A stretch of DNA of 64,000 nt from Dactylorhiza incarnata. Its lineage: Eukaryota > Streptophyta > Magnoliopsida > Asparagales > Orchidaceae. The notes beneath the pieces were generated by a model. The model worked only from the letters and a program-made list of their open reading frames with translations. It made no database searches and had not been told where the DNA came from. Where the stretch lies: assembly GCA_033032865.1 (NCBI GenBank), contig JAWHQI010000068.1:3906001-3970000 (forward strand), read 5' to 3'. Within the stretch, counting starts at the first letter, position 1, and every line of letters starts with the position of its first letter. The translations under genes and the position numbers were made by a program. Shown here one piece after another: positions 1-11,873 of the stretch.

Positions 1-176
1 GACCCTATGTCCACCACTAGTAGAGCTCGCTCCTAGAAGTGTGTCGACCCTATGTCCACCACTAGTAGAGCTCGCTCCTAGAAATGTGTCGACCCTATGT
101 CCACCACTAGTAGAGCTCGCTCCTAGAAGTGTGTCGACCCTATGTCCACCACTAGTAGAGCTCGCTCCTAGAAGTA
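1..176 (+). repeat. 45-bp tandem repeat, about 3.9 copies
   Basis: A 45-bp unit starting GACCCTATGTCCACCACTAG is repeated almost without change and may extend left of the window. It lies in the 3' UTR of the Tat element, a region known in this lineage to breed satellite-like arrays. Confidence 0.95.
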
Positions 177-510
177 TTTAGTCCCGACGCTGGCCCGCTG
201 ACCAGGCTCTCATCAAGCTGGCAGGTCCGAGGATCGCTCGGTGGCAGGAAAGTTTCAAGTATTTAGTCCTGATGCTGGCCCGCTGACCAGGCTCCCATCA
301 AGCTGGCAGGTCCGAGGATCGCTCGGTGACAGGAAAGTTTCAAGTACTTAGTCCCGATGCTGGCCCGCTGGCCAGGCTCCCATCTAGCTGGCAGGGCCGG
401 GAACCGCTCGGGGGCAAGAAGGAAAGTACTTAGCATCGATGCTGGCCCGCTGACCAGGCTCTCACCTAGCTGGCAGGGTCAGGAACCGCTCAGTGGCCGA
501 AAATTCTCTT
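173..510 (+). repeat. About 85-bp tandem repeat, 4 copies
   Basis: Units start near 173, 258, 343 and 425 with AGTAYTTAG and contain CTGGCCCGCTG and AGCTGGCAGG. The copies have diverged at several positions and the last is about 82 bp. It is a second, unrelated array directly abutting the 45-bp array, in the Tat 3' UTR. Confidence 0.9.
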
Positions 511-701
511 AAGTATTTTTCCCCCCGAGGTGGCTCAGCTAGCCGGGCTCTCGCTAGCCGGCAAGGTTGGGGAACCTCTCGGGGAGGCGCTGTGGCTTTT
601 CCAAGATATCACCAATAATCGGATTCCCAGCGACACTCGTCGAATATGCAGGGTTGGACATTTCTTTCTGAGCGTGAGCTACGCTCGAAAAGAGCGGGGA
701 T
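511..701 (+). other. Tat 3' UTR spacer and polypurine tract
   Basis: No gene is visible. The stretch ends in a purine tract at 687-700, the expected primer for plus-strand synthesis, immediately before the LTR start at about 702 (TGTGTACAACC). Confidence 0.7.
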
Positions 702-850
702 TGTGTACAACCCTGTATTCGCCGAGTGGGCCCCCGAGGCCCAAGATATTTTTAGGCCCAATGTTTTCAAATGACGCGACCCCGGGAGGAGGAGGGGTGA
801 GCATTTGGAGGGAGTCGAGTCTGAGGGGCGCATCCCAGGACTGTTCCCTT

Positions 851-1315
851 GTGAGGGCGAGCCGGGGAGGGCCGGGAGGCCTCCGACTCGCCCAGAGCCT
901 TGTGAGGGCGAGCCGGGGAGGGCCGGGAGGCCCCCGGCTCGCCCACACCCTTGTGGGGGCGAGCCGGGAGGGCCGGGAGGCCTCCGGCTCGCCCAGACCC
1001 TTATGGGGGCGAGCCGGGAGGGCCGGGAGGCCTCCGGCTCGCCCACACCCTTGTGGGGGCGAGTCGGGAGGGCCGGGAAGCCTCCGGCTCGCCCAGACCC
1101 TTGTGGGGGGGGGGGGGCGAGCTGGGAGGGCCGGGGGGCCTCCGGCTCGCCCACACCCTTGTGGGGGTGAGCCGGGAGGGCCGGGAGGCCTCCGGCTCGC
1201 CCAGACCCTTGTGGGGGCGAGCTGAGAGGGCCGGGAGGCCTCCGGCTCGCCCACACCCTTGTGGGGGCGAGCTGGGAGGGCCGGGAGGCCTCTGGCTCGC
1301 CCAGAACCTTGCCGG
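851..1315. repeat. 50-bp GC-rich tandem hairpin array in U3
   Basis: Nine or so units of 50-51 bp. Each holds the inverted pair GGCGAGCCGG ... CCGGCTCGCC, closing a loop of GC-rich sequence, so every unit can form a stem of 10 or more base pairs. A G-run of 13 interrupts one unit near 1107. The array ends about 175 bp upstream of the TATA box at 1491. Confidence 0.9.
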
Positions 1316-1490
1316 GTAGGCGGTCTGCGTTTAGCGCCCAAGAGTAGCGGGATTTGGCTATTCGCAGTCCAGTTTTGGTTATTCGCAGTCCAAGAGCAGC
1401 GGGATTTGGCTATCTGCAGCCCAGTTCAAGGGTATTTTGGTAATCTGGCAGACCAGTTTTCGGCTATTTGCAGCCCAACTTCAGAAATCC

Positions 1491-1498
1491 TATAAATA
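1491..1498 (+). promoter_or_regulatory. LTR TATA box (TATAAATA)
   Basis: TATAAATA followed after about 40 bp by a CT-rich leader, the same arrangement as at 17734 and 29856. It marks the probable U3/R boundary region of this LTR. Confidence 0.75.
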
Positions 1499-1820
1499 GG
1501 ACCAAGGGGGCACCATTTGGAGGGATCTCATTCTAGGCTAGCTCTCTCCCTCTCTCTCTCCCTCCCCAAGTCTCTCTAGGGGGGTGAGGAGAGCCTCCAG
1601 TGGTGCCCAAGCTTAGTAGTGGCTTGGGAGGGGAAGTTCCTGAGGGGCTTCCGGGTATGTGGCGGGACCTCCCCACTAAGCCCTTGGTCCAGTCCCTAGT
1701 TCCAACACCTTCAACCTAGAGCTCTCCCTTGGGAGGAGTAAGGATTGGTCGCCCCTCGGCTAGCTGAGGGCCCCGAACTCCACAGAGACTAAGTCTTGTT
1801 CGCAAGTCTCAGTTTCAACA

Positions 1821-2676
1821 ATATAGTCCATCATTTTGGCCCGGTTGAGCCTTTGTGCTTATTCCTATCGCTATATCCTCGTTAGCCCAGTTGTGCCTTC
1901 TTTGATTCATCCCCACTTTTATCTCACCAAAGCCTAAAAGCCAATCCTAGTCGCACGCCCAAATTTGAGCGTTGGTTGTATATCGTTTTCATGATTGGGA
2001 TGTTGATGTGGTGATATTTTTTTGTGAAAATGTGGATGCGCTTCATTGCTCATTCTGCTGAAAATGTTTTGAAAAGAAAAGAAAAGAAAAAGAAAATAAG
2101 AAAAAGAAAAGAAGTGAGAAGAAAAGAAAAAGAGATGAGCTTAAGTGAAAAAAAAATCTTTTTGTACAAACTTATGATTGGGAGTAGTGCACACACCCAT
2201 GTAGTCAAGTTCAAGTCTGGGGGTGTGGTGTTCCCGCGTGTCTTTTTGTGGTGCTTGAGGATAGTTTTCTGTGCTAGCTCATTTGGGTTTATTACTTGAG
2301 CCGCCGTTTTTATCATTGTATACCTCACCTAAACCCAAGCTTATGGTCACCGACATTGATGGATTTCAATTGAGGTTGTCTCGAGCCTCGATCTTTGGCA
2401 GTGCTCGCCTCAGCGTTCAGTTTACTTTCTTCGTATGTACGACCTTATGATTCACCGTGATTCACTTTTTGAGTAAATGTAATATATAAATACGCTCCTA
2501 GAAAAGTATAAACTAATATGTATAATTAGAAATTTTGTCTACTGTATTTCTACGCACATGAGCATGCGACTTCGCATGGTACTCAGCCCTTGCAATTTCT
2601 ATGCCAGCTTTGTATTTTCTCATCCGCTTGAGGGATTTGTTTGCTCGGGACGCGCAAACAGGTAAGTCTGGGGGTG
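1821..2676 (+). mobile_element. Family-B retrotransposon, 3' non-coding internal region
   Basis: No supported gene. A lysine-rich ORF near 2024-2299 is an A-rich low-complexity run. Two near-identical purine tracts occur: AAGTCTGGGGGTGTG at 2213-2227 and AAGTCTGGGGGTG at 2664-2676. The second directly primes the LTR at 2677. The left part of this element is cut off by the Tat element ending at 1820. Confidence 0.7.
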
Positions 2677-3564
2677 TGATGAGTCCCATTTATATACACA
2701 TTTTTTGGACTCATCTGGGCTGGTATTATAGTCAATGCACTACGTATTAGATCCATAATCACTCTTATTTGTTCTCTATACTTCACTCTTATTTGTTCTC
2801 TATACTTCATTCCATGTGAAGTGCACATTTTGGCCCATTTTGGTATGCAATTGCGCGCTTTGTTTTTTGGGGGTAAGCACATGGTGGTCCCCAACCCTTT
2901 TTATGTATTTGGATTGAGCTGGAAGGGTACTCCCAACTTGTGATTGCTGTTTGGTGCTGTGCAGGTGGGTAGAACATCCATTATGTCCAGATTTCACATC
3001 TGCATGAAACGCACGGTCGTGCGTTTCCTTAACGCATGATCGATCTGACCGTGCGCGTTCATCTATGACCCAAAATAGCATTCTGAATTTGGTCATGTGT
3101 TTTTACACACGGCCATGCGTTTGGTCATGCGTGAACAAAATTCTGCAATCTTTACTATTTAAACTGCGATTTTTTAGGTTTTGAGGACCCTAACAGCTCC
3201 GTGATTTCTTCCACCGGAAGGGTCCGGCTGCTCCGTTTTTCTTCATCCAAGGGAGGGTATCACTCCATAGTTTTTCCCCATCATCCTAAGCCCTCAAGAA
3301 GGTGATCTCCACTCCATATTAGCCGGATTGCAAGGAAGAATGAGGGGATTGATGTGGACAACGTAGACACTCGAGAAGACGGGCTAGAGGTGGTGAGAGC
3401 ATCAGAGATCCCGGACGCAACCAATGAATGGACTGTAGGACATAGATTGACAACCCAGTGCATCCTCCCATTTCTACAGCATAGACTCGATCGTTGTTTG
3501 TATATCTACCCTTATTTTCCTCTTTTATGGTTGTACGGTATGAAATCACCTATACTTTAATGAT
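2677..3564 (+). repeat. Family-B 3' LTR, left part (split)
   Basis: Begins TGATGAGTCCC directly after the purine tract, as does the LTR at 60509. Contains a 20-bp palindrome at 3007-3026 with 9-bp arms (AAACGCACG / CGTGCGTTT), further ACGCACGGTCG-type words to about 3130, then a TATTTAAA box near 3152. It is interrupted at 3564 by the Athila insertion and resumes at 12878. Confidence 0.85.
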
Positions 3565-4522
3565 TGATGAGCGAAACTATATCCGCAAACGATAACGACA
3601 AGTGTACTGTATCGAATGTAGTATAGGTTATAAAACCAAGGTCGTATAAAAATCTGGGCGTGTTGATTACTCTTACTCAAGAAGATCTCTATTGTTCTAT
3701 CAAAAAGTACTTTGATTTGGTTGCAACAAGAAAAGTAACTTAACTTGAAAATTATAACTATTGAAGAGAGGGTGGACAAACTTTAGAGAAATGGATGAAT
3801 AAAACAACAATAATTTTTATTAATTCAAAAGAGGAATTACAATTATTGAAAGGGAAATTACAAATGCAAGAAAAAGTAAAACTAGATTACTCAAAATAGG
3901 AGAAATAATGCAGAAAATGGAGGCTTGGACTCCAAAACAAGGTCCCTGATCATCTGGAGGAGCTGCCTTTTTATAGCTGAAAATTTGGTGTTACACGCCC
4001 TTGGTCACGCCCGTGACCTGAGGCGTGTAATCTTTAAAACTCGCTGTTGCCGGGAAGCTTCGGCGGGAAATTAGTTCGGGAAGAGTCACGCCCGTGTACT
4101 GGATGTCACGCCCCAAATATCACGCCCGTGACCCGGGGCGTGTAATTTTAATTATCGTGGCAGCAGATTCTGGATGCTTGCGGCGGGTCACGACCGTGAC
4201 ATTGGGTCACGCCCTTCGTCACACCCGTGACCTGGGGCGTGTACTTGGCGAATTCTTCACGGAACGACTCTGGGGTGGGGGAAATAGGTCTGGAACACTT
4301 CGTAGGTTACACGCCCATGGGTCATGCCCGTGACCTGGGGCGTGTAATTTTACTTTTTGCTCAAAACAGCCCAGAAAACCTGAAAACACAAAATTAACTC
4401 AAGTTAGCTTATGAAATAAACAATGGAAGGATTTATATGATATAATTCTTATAAATAACATAATTTCATATTAAAACTATAATAAACCTATACTAAAAGA
4501 TGAGTAAATAAATTGCTCATCA
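3565..4522 (-). repeat. Athila 3' LTR (minus strand)
   Basis: TGATGAGC...TCATCA when read on the minus strand, 958 bp. It contains a cluster of GTCACGCCCGTGAC and GGGGCGTGTAA words (about 3990-4350) upstream, in element orientation, of a TATAAAAA box near 3967-3975. Confidence 0.93.
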
Positions 4523-6399
4523 AATACCCCCATACTTGCTCATTGCTCGTCCCGAGCAAACCGCTTCTCATAAGGGTAGGAAAAATTAATGCTAGAAAGA
4601 ATAATGAAAGCTAGAGAGTAAAATGCGAAGTTTTATGCCGACATGCGTAGATGTTTTAGTAAAAAGACGTTCTTGGCATAAATACTAATTTATGAAATAT
4701 TCAACCTGCGTTATAATTCTTTATTATCACTTTTAAAATGAGCCGACGGTCAATCAAGAAAGTTATGTAAAGGGAGAAAATAACGTGATTGCTGAGATTT
4801 AAATTACTAGATTTGAACGCTCGGGGTGGCCTCCAAAGAAATCCATCAATGTCGACGGCCATAGGCTTGCCCGTTTGCACCTTCTCCACTGCACTTCATA
4901 CTAAATCAACTCTATGGATCTTTAGGACTTAGATAGGGTGCATTTTAAGGCTTGGGGTTAAGGGTGAGGTAAACAATGATAAACATGAAGGCATATTCCA
5001 CTTAAACAAAAAGTTTTGAGCTAAATAATGACTACCACAAAAATAATGAAGCTTTACCCCATACTTATTTTTTTTGCAAAGGGAAACACTCTCATTCACC
5101 TACATTTATATCGCGAATCTTCATAATTGGGATCATTCCAAGTATGCATGTGCATACCTAGGCCGCATATCATTATGAGATTATTGTTTTTTTGATATAA
5201 AAATATTATATATATTTTATTTTGTCCTTTTTTTTTTGAATTGATACCCATTTTTTTTCATAGAATCGTACCCAAATATTTTTTCAATTTATCTCAAAAT
5301 TTTCAAGTGTTCATTTGGGTTTTGGGCTTTTTAGCTTTGGTGCCGAAATGATGAGGGTGGTTCAAATAAAGGTGTAAGGCTCAAATTTGTGTGAACAATG
5401 ATAGTAAATCGAGGTTGGGTTCAAAGGCTCAAACTATCCAAAGAAAGGCCTAAATCACTCCCGTAAGGTTAATTTGTCTAAAGTGCACATGTATTGAAAA
5501 TAGCTTGGGGCAAGTTCTAGACATCGAGAAAGGACACCCTTCTGTTTAAATCGAGTAATAGCTTTCTAACAATCTTCTACACACTCACCTAAACTACTTT
5601 TAGATAAGATCGAATTCGATTTAAAAGTGAAATAGATTATTGCTACGCAAATAAATAAAACATAATTTTAGATCTATGCCAAGAATTTAATTTTACCACG
5701 ACCCTACTCAAATACAAGCATACGACTAGGAGCACTATATGAGTCAACAATTTTACTCAAAAGTTTCAAAAAAAAAACTATTCTTGCACAGAAATTCTTT
5801 GTCCAAATGAAAAATAAGTATACTTTAGAACTTTCAATTTAGCAAGTTGGGAAGTTTTGACAACTAAACAAAAAGAACATTACTTAAAAAAAATATATAT
5901 ATATATATATTTTAAATTTTTTATTCTTGGACTTCCCAAGATCTACCCGGTGAAGGGTTTGCAAGGTACTAGAGGCTGTGATGGGAATTCAAGCCCAAAG
6001 CGTCCTTTCCAAGAAATTTAATTTTGATTTTCTAATTTTTAAAGTTAAACTAAGCTATATTAAATCAGGAAACTGCACCCCCATACTTAAAGTTAAACAT
6101 TGTCCCCAATGTTTAAAACTAAGTATGAAGACAAAAACTAAAATGACAATAGCGAGAAGAAAAGTAAAAAAATTACTAAAGGGTGAAGAGGGCTTCCCTG
6201 ATCGGTAGACGAGGTTGCCGGACAGAAAATAAAACCTGCAAAATTAAGTTAAACAAAACAAACAATAAAAAAATTTGGGTTGCCTCCCAAAAGCGCTTTG
6301 TTTACCGTCGCGTAGCTTTACTAAGTGGCGTTCTACAAGTTTGTGAGGTTCAGCGTTTCAATTTTGTCGGGCGCTGGGTCGCCAGAATGATATAATTTC
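4523..6399 (-). other. Athila 3' non-coding region with two purine tracts
   Basis: AT-rich stretch with no convincing ORF. In element orientation it begins with GCGCTTTTGGGAGGCA (about 6283-6300), a phrase also found just after pol in the second Athila copy at 33624. It then has a 10-bp-stem hairpin (6093-6116), an internal purine tract (6075-6089), and ends with the terminal purine tract AAGTATGGGGGTATT (4523-4537) abutting the LTR. Confidence 0.75.
6093..6116 (-). other. Conserved hairpin with GGGA tetraloop before internal purine tract
   Basis: On the minus strand TTAAACATTG and CAATGTTTAA form a perfect 10-bp stem around GGGA, a GNRA-class tetraloop. The same stem with loop GAGA, also GNRA, occurs at 33809-33832 in the other Athila copy. 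In both it lies a few bases upstream of a purine tract. Confidence 0.75.
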
Positions 6400-8997
6400 A
6401 ATCAGTGTCTGTTGACTTTCAAAAGGGCTTGATCCGGGTGTTCTATTAGCACGGTCCAATATGGCCAAACCTCTTTTACAAAAAAAGGGCCAGACCATTG
6501 GTATTTTAATTTGCCCAGAAAAAGTTTTAATCTAGAATTATATAAAAGGACTAAGTCTCCCGGTGAAAAAGATTTTAGAAATTTTATTTTTTGTCATGGC
6601 AAAACTTATGCGCTCCTTGTAAAATTTATTATTTTCATAGGCGTTTGCGCGCCATTCGTCTAATTCATTAAGTTAAAATTTTCGTTGATCGGAGGCTAAG
6701 TTCAAATCTAAGTTTAAAAATTTTTGCCCCCAGAATGCGCGATGTTCTAATTCTACCGGTAAATGACACGCTTTTTCATAGACTAATCGGTACAGTGTAC
6801 ATCCGATGGCGGTTTTGTATGCTATCTGATAGTCTCATAGTGTGTCGTCTAATTTTAGCGACCAATCCTTCCTATTAATGGACACAGTTTTTTCTAAAAT
6901 TCTTTTTAGTTCACGATTCACCACCTCCACTTGGCCACCTTGTGGGTGGTAGGCGGTAGATAGCTTGTGGGTAACTCCATACTTTGCTAAAATTTTAACA
7001 AGTTGGTTGTTACAGAAATGTGTGCCCCGATCACTAATTAGTGCTCGGGGTGTGCCAAATCGCGAAAATAATTTTTTTAAAAAAATTACGACGACTCTCG
7101 CGTCGTTAGTGGGGAAAGCTTGTGCTTCCGTCCACCTTGACACGTAATCGACTGCAACAAGAATATATTTATTATTTAAAGAAGAGGGTAAAGGACCTAC
7201 GAAATCTATTCCCAAAAGATCAAAAAGTTTGCATTCTATAAAAATATTTTGGGGCATTTTGTCTCGGTTAGAAATGTTACCTGACCGTTGGCACCAATCA
7301 CAATTACTCACAAAATTATGAGCATCTTTGAATAAGGTGGGCCAATAGAAGCCCGCCTCTAGCGCTTTTCTTGCGGTCCGGTTTGCTTGGTAGTGTCCGC
7401 CGGATGGTCCTTCGTGGCAGTGCCGCAATATTTGGACGCCTTCCTCGCCCAAAATACACCTTCTTACCACTTGGTCCGCGCAGACACGAAATAAAAAGGG
7501 GTCCTCCCAAAAATAATTTTTCAAATCCGAAGAGAATTTCTTCTTTTGCTGACTTGAAAAATCTTTTGGTAGGACCCGGGCCACTAAATAGTTGGCCAAA
7601 TCCGCGTACCAAGAGGTGGAAGAAGTCGTTACCTTTTCGATGGTGAGGAGGCGCTCTTCAGGGAATTTGTCGTCAATTTTGGCCTCCACTAGCACTCCTG
7701 CAGTCGGATTCTCTAACCGTGAGAGGTGGTCGGCTGTAACATTCTCCGCTCCCCTTTTGTCTTGGATCTCCAAATCGAATTCATGTAGTAGGAGTATCCA
7801 CCTTAGCAGTCGAGGCTTTGCATCTTCTTTTTGTAGTAAATACCGGAGGGCGGAGTGATCTGTAAAAACAATAACTTTTGAAAGCGTTAAATATGATCGA
7901 AATTTATCGAAAGCAAAAATTATTGCCAAAAATTCTTTTTCCGTTGTTATATAATTTGCTTGCGCAGTTGTTAGCGTTTTGCTGGCGTAATAAATCGGGT
8001 GAAAATATTTATTCACCCGTTGGCTTAAAACTGCACCTACAACAAAATCTCTAGCGTCGCACTTGATTTCAAACGGAAGAGACCAATTTGGCGCGATTAA
8101 AATAGGAGAATTGATTAGTTCATTTTTAATTTTATTAAACACTTTTAAACACTCATCATCAAAATTAAATGCGGATTCTTTTTCTAAGAGATGAGTTAGC
8201 GGTTTCGTAATTTTTGAGGAATCTTTTATAAACCGCCTATAAAAACCCGCATGTTCTAGAAAACTCCTAATAGATTTTATATTAGTAGGAGGGAGAAGTT
8301 TTTCTATGACCTCGATCTTGGCCCTATCGACCTCGATCCCCTTACTAGAAACTTTATGTCCGAGGACTAACCCCTCTCGGACCATAAAGTGGCACTTCTC
8401 CCAGTTGAGTGCCAAATTCGTGTCTTCGCAACTTTGAAGAACACAGTCTAGATTATTTAAACATTTAGTAAAAGAATCATCAAAGACGGAAAAATCATCC
8501 ATGAATACTTCCATGACGTCTTCTATAAGTTCATTAAAAATTGCCAACATACATCGTTGAAATGTAGACGGCGCGTTGCAAAGACCAAACGACATTCTTC
8601 GATATGCGAAGGTGCCGAACGAACATGTGAAGGTGGTTTTCTCTTGATCTTCAGGAGCAATTGGGATTTGAAAATATCCTGAAAGACCATCGAGGAAACA
8701 ATAGTGCGAATGACCGGATAAGCGTTCTAAGATTTGGTCAATAAAGGGTAACGGAAAGTGATCCTTGCGGGTAGCATCATTTAATTTTCTGTAATCGATG
8801 CATACTCACCAACCCGTAACAGTACGGGTCGGGATCAACTCATTATTTTTGTTAGTGATTACTGTTATTCCTCCCTTTTTGGGCACGACTTGCACTGGGC
8901 TAACCCAAGTGCTATCAGAAATCGGATAAATAAATCCTGCGTTTAATAATTTTATAATTTCGTCCTTAACGACGTCCTTCATATTTGGGTAAAGGCG
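6400..8997 (-). pseudogene. pol: Athila pol: reverse transcriptase, RNase H, integrase (broken)
   Basis: Longest open piece 6835-8595 (586 codons). Order on the minus strand: RT palm with VFMDDFSV (the catalytic YVDD equivalent), Ty3-type RNase H ([12 protein letters not shown]), a GPY/HHCC zinc-binding stretch ([11 protein letters not shown] ... CDWCQ) and the integrase core ([31 protein letters not shown]). The RT N-terminus lies upstream in the same frame but is cut by TGA codons at 8998-9000 and 8806-8808. Integrase is stopped at 6835 and its C-terminal part continues degenerately to about 6400. Family assignment is secure; activity is not expected. Confidence 0.92.
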
Positions 8998-9974
8998 TCA
9001 TTGAGGCTGAATAGAGCCGCGGGAATTATTTTCTAAATTTATTTTATGCGTGCAAAATGAGGGGCTAATCCCTTTTATATCCGAAATTTTCCATGCAATT
9101 GCATGGCGGTGATTATTTAAAATTTTAATTAATTCGGAAATTTCCGAATCGTTAAGTGTGGAAGATATGATTACGGGCAATTTTGAATCTTTTTCTAAAA
9201 ATATGTATTTTAAATGTTCCGGCAATTGTTTTAGTTCTAAACTCGGTGGCTCCTCGTAAGATGTTTTTATTTTAGAAATATTTAATTTTACTTCTTCAAA
9301 TTTGGTTGGCCGAGTTATTTCTTCTAAACAAAATAAATTTGCAATTTTCGGATTTTCAAATAAAGGCGAAATTATTTCAGAAAACGACGTTGTTTCCTCT
9401 TCAAAATTTGTTTCTAAGGTAAAACAAGAGTCGTCGTTTGGAAGCGCATTCCTCATTGATTGATTTATATTAAACGTAACTTCTTCTTCCCCAACTCGTT
9501 GGAGAAGGTTTCCGTTACTTACGTCAATTATAGCCCGAGCGGTGGCTTGGAAGGGCCGACCAAGTATGAGTGGTACTTTGGCGTCCTCTTCGATATCGAG
9601 GATGACAAAGTCTACCGGAAAGATAAACTTGTCAACCTTCACTAGCGCATCCTCAATGATCCTGATTGGATATTTTACGGAACGATCCTCTAGTTGGATG
9701 CTTATATTAGTTGGGCTTGGGGTGCCCAAACCAACCTTTTAAATAAGGAGAACGACATAAGATTTATTCTCGCCCCTAGATCGGCCAAGGCATTTTTAAT
9801 TAATAAATTTCTGAATAAACACGGGATGGAAAACCGTCCCGGATCATTTAATTTTTCCGGCAATTTATTTAAAACTATCGCCGAACATTCTGCGTTAAGA
9901 GAAACACGCGAAATATCTTCAAGTTTCTTTTTATTTGATAATAAATCCTTGAGATATTTTGCGTATTTAGGCAT
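8998..9974 (-). pseudogene. pro: Athila protease region (frameshifted)
   Basis: Two overlapping frames. 9702-9974 carries the spacer (QMPKYAKYLKDLLSNKKKLE) and the aspartic-protease motif ADLGARINLM. 9729-8998 carries the rest (VPLILGRPFQATARAIID) and the lead into RT. The frame changes near 9715-9730. The catalytic DLGAS of the family reads DLGAR here, a change next to the active site. The piece ends at a TGA that replaces an Arg codon conserved in the sister copy at 30931. Confidence 0.88.
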
Positions 9975-10013
9975 TTGAGAGAGTACCTCGCAAAATGGTA
10001 CATTGATTTGTAT

Positions 10014-11564
10014 TTATTTTAAAATATTTATAAATTTTTTATACTGCTCCTCGTTACGCTCATTTTGTAATTTAGAAGGATATGAAATAGAAGGCGTTTG
10101 AATAATGCGCGGAGCTAAATCAGAAGAATTGAAAAGCGGGGGTGGAGTCGAAACGTTTACCTCAGGCTCGGCCAAATTTGAAGAAGATACCTCCTTTCCG
10201 CTACGGAGGGTAATTGCGTTGGCGCTCTCCCTTGGATTTGGCTCAGTATTGCCCGGTAGAGCTCCAGGCTGGCGTTCAGAGAACATTTTGGCGAGTTGTC
10301 CAATTTGACTTTCCAAGCTTTTTATAGATCCGGAAAGGTTCCGGATATTGGAATCAGTAGAGGTGGCGTATTTGGTGAAGACCTCTTCAAGTGAAAGGGC
10401 CTTTGGTGGTTGTGGTGGAGCTAATCTGGTAGGATACGCTTGTGGGGGGCGTTGAGCATTATTGGGGTTGTTCCATGAAAAATTTGGGTGGTTCCTTAAA
10501 CCCAGATTATAACTATTGTTAAACGGAAGATTATTATTCGGGTTATAAGGAGGGCGATAAGAGTTCCCCATATAATCAACTTGCTCATGAATGAAATTAT
10601 TATTCAAATTATTAAAATTATTATTATTAGCCCAATTTATGGCAGAGGAAGCAGTCATCTCCGCCACATAATGTTTTGTGAGCATTTCTACTTGTTGAGC
10701 TATGTTAGGGGTGGCCTCGACTTCAAAAAGTCCGGTCGGCTTATTAGGGCGCGACCGTGGTGCATTCCACTGATAGGCATTCATGGCCATCTCCTCAAAA
10801 AGCTCTTGAGCAGCTTCGGGGGTTTTATTATTAAGAGTTCCCCCTGCGGCCGCATCAATCATCTGCCTCGTTTGGAGATTCAAACCATTGTAGAAAGTCT
10901 GAACTTGTTGCCATACGGGAAGGGCATGGTGAGGACATCTCCGCAAATGTTCCTTGAAGCGCTCCCATGTGTCGTAGAGACACTCCGATTCGATTTGCAT
11001 GAACGAGAGAATGTCCGTACGTAATTTAGCGGACTTTGCCGGAGGAAAATATTTCGTTAAGAATTTCTCCGTCATCTCGGCCCACGTAGTGATGGAACCC
11101 CTAGGAAGAGATCCCAACCATTGCTTGGCCTTAGTCCGCAAAGAAAAAGAAAATAAGCGTAAACGGATGGCATCATCGGTGACACCATTTATCTTAAATG
11201 TATCGCAAATTTCCAAAAAACTAAGTAAATGTAAATTAGGATCTTCATCCGGTAAACCATCGAAAACGACGGTTTGTTGTACCATCTGAATGATGCTCAT
11301 TTTAATTTCAAAATTATTATTCACCACAGCCAGGCGAATAATACTAAATTGTGTACCCTCCCAATTCGGTCTCGCATAATAGGGCATGGTCCGTAGCGGG
11401 GCCTCATTATGGATGGGATCACCCATTATTTCCTCGTTAGTTTCTCCGACCGACTCTTCGCGAATTATAGGCAGATCACTAAATCGGAGATGCCGCCGCA
11501 ATGTGCGCTCGATTTTCGGATCCAATCCAAATTCAAAATTAGCTGGAGAGTTGTGTCGGGTCAT
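10014..11564 (-). CDS. gag: Athila gag polyprotein (N-terminal ORF)
   Basis: 516 codons, uninterrupted. The retrotransposon gag domain spans about residues 100-270, with the Athila signature phrases FEIKMSIIQMVQ, DDAIRLRLFSFSLRTKAKQW, GSITTWAEM and WERFKEHLRRCPHH. A low-complexity Asn-rich linker follows (residues about 300-370), then a proline-rich region and the conserved NAITLRSGKE. The start MTRHNSP corresponds to MTRGSAS at 36727 in the other copy. It is followed after a stop by the protease frame. It forms the virus-like particle in the cytoplasm; no zinc knuckle is visible, as is common in Athila gag. Confidence 0.93.
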   Translation of the reverse strand: MTRHNSPANFEFGLDPKIERTLRRHLRFSDLPIIREESVGETNEEIMGDPIHNEAPLRTMPYYARPNWEGTQFSIIRLAVVNNNFEIKMSIIQMVQQTVVFDGLPDEDPNLHLLSFLEICDTFKINGVTDDAIRLRLFSFSLRTKAKQWLGSLPRGSITTWAEMTEKFLTKYFPPAKSAKLRTDILSFMQIESECLYDTWERFKEHLRRCPHHALPVWQQVQTFYNGLNLQTRQMIDAAAGGTLNNKTPEAAQELFEEMAMNAYQWNAPRSRPNKPTGLFEVEATPNIAQQVEMLTKHYVAEMTASSAINWANNNNFNNLNNNFIHEQVDYMGNSYRPPYNPNNNLPFNNSYNLGLRNHPNFSWNNPNNAQRPPQAYPTRLAPPQPPKALSLEEVFTKYATSTDSNIRNLSGSIKSLESQIGQLAKMFSERQPGALPGNTEPNPRESANAITLRSGKEVSSSNLAEPEVNVSTPPPLFNSSDLAPRIIQTPSISYPSKLQNERNEEQYKKFINILK

Positions 11565-11873
11565 AAACCAAGAAGAAAAGAAAAGAAAAGAGAGAAAGAG
11601 GTGAGAGAGAAAAACAAAGCAAAAATTTAGATAAATATATTTATTAAATAATATATATATTTTTTATTTTTTTTATTTGGTGATTTAAAATTAGTCCTGG
11701 ACTTCCCAAGATCTACCCGTTGAAGGGTTTGCAAGGTATTAGAGGCTATGTTGGGAATTCAAGCCCAAAGCATCCTTTCCAGGAATTTAGTTACACCTTG
11801 AATGATAAAAAAATAAGAGAAGAAAGGAAGCGATAAAACCAATAGATATTCTCTTTCGAAATATCAACTCAGA

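Larger units (their letters stand above)
1..1820 (+). mobile_element. Tat-lineage Ty3/gypsy element, 3' end only
   Basis: Only the 3' part is inside the window: tandem-repeat 3' UTR (1-510), a spacer, a purine tract at 687-700 (GAAAAGAGCGGGGA), then the 3' LTR from 702. The purine tract and LTR start match those of the complete Tat element at 29129-29160. The right edge ends in TTTCAACA at 1820, like the LTR ends at 18040, 30163 and 60019. The element sits in the 3' non-coding region of a family-B element that resumes at 1821. The left target duplication lies outside the window. Confidence 0.8.
702..1820 (+). repeat. Tat 3' LTR
   Basis: Starts TGTGTACAACC and ends TTTCAACA. The 3' half aligns by eye with the LTRs at 17022-18040 and 29144-30163: same TATA context, same Y-rich leader, and the phrase ending in GCTCCACA. 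Its U3 has been invaded by a 50-bp hairpin array (851-1315) not present in the other Tat LTRs here. Long ORFs on both strands across this array follow from GC-rich low complexity and are not genes. Confidence 0.85.

Noticed and set aside
530..1341. Several overlapping ORFs of 120-231 codons on both strands
   Set aside because: They are all read through the 50-bp GC-rich hairpin array and LTR; peptides are tandem RAGRPPARP-type repeats in every frame, so this is low complexity, not coding.
2024..2328. Lysine-rich and Phe-rich ORFs on opposite strands
   Set aside because: Both arise from one A/G-rich run (AAAGAAAAGAAAA) in the family-B 3' region; no family or codon signal.
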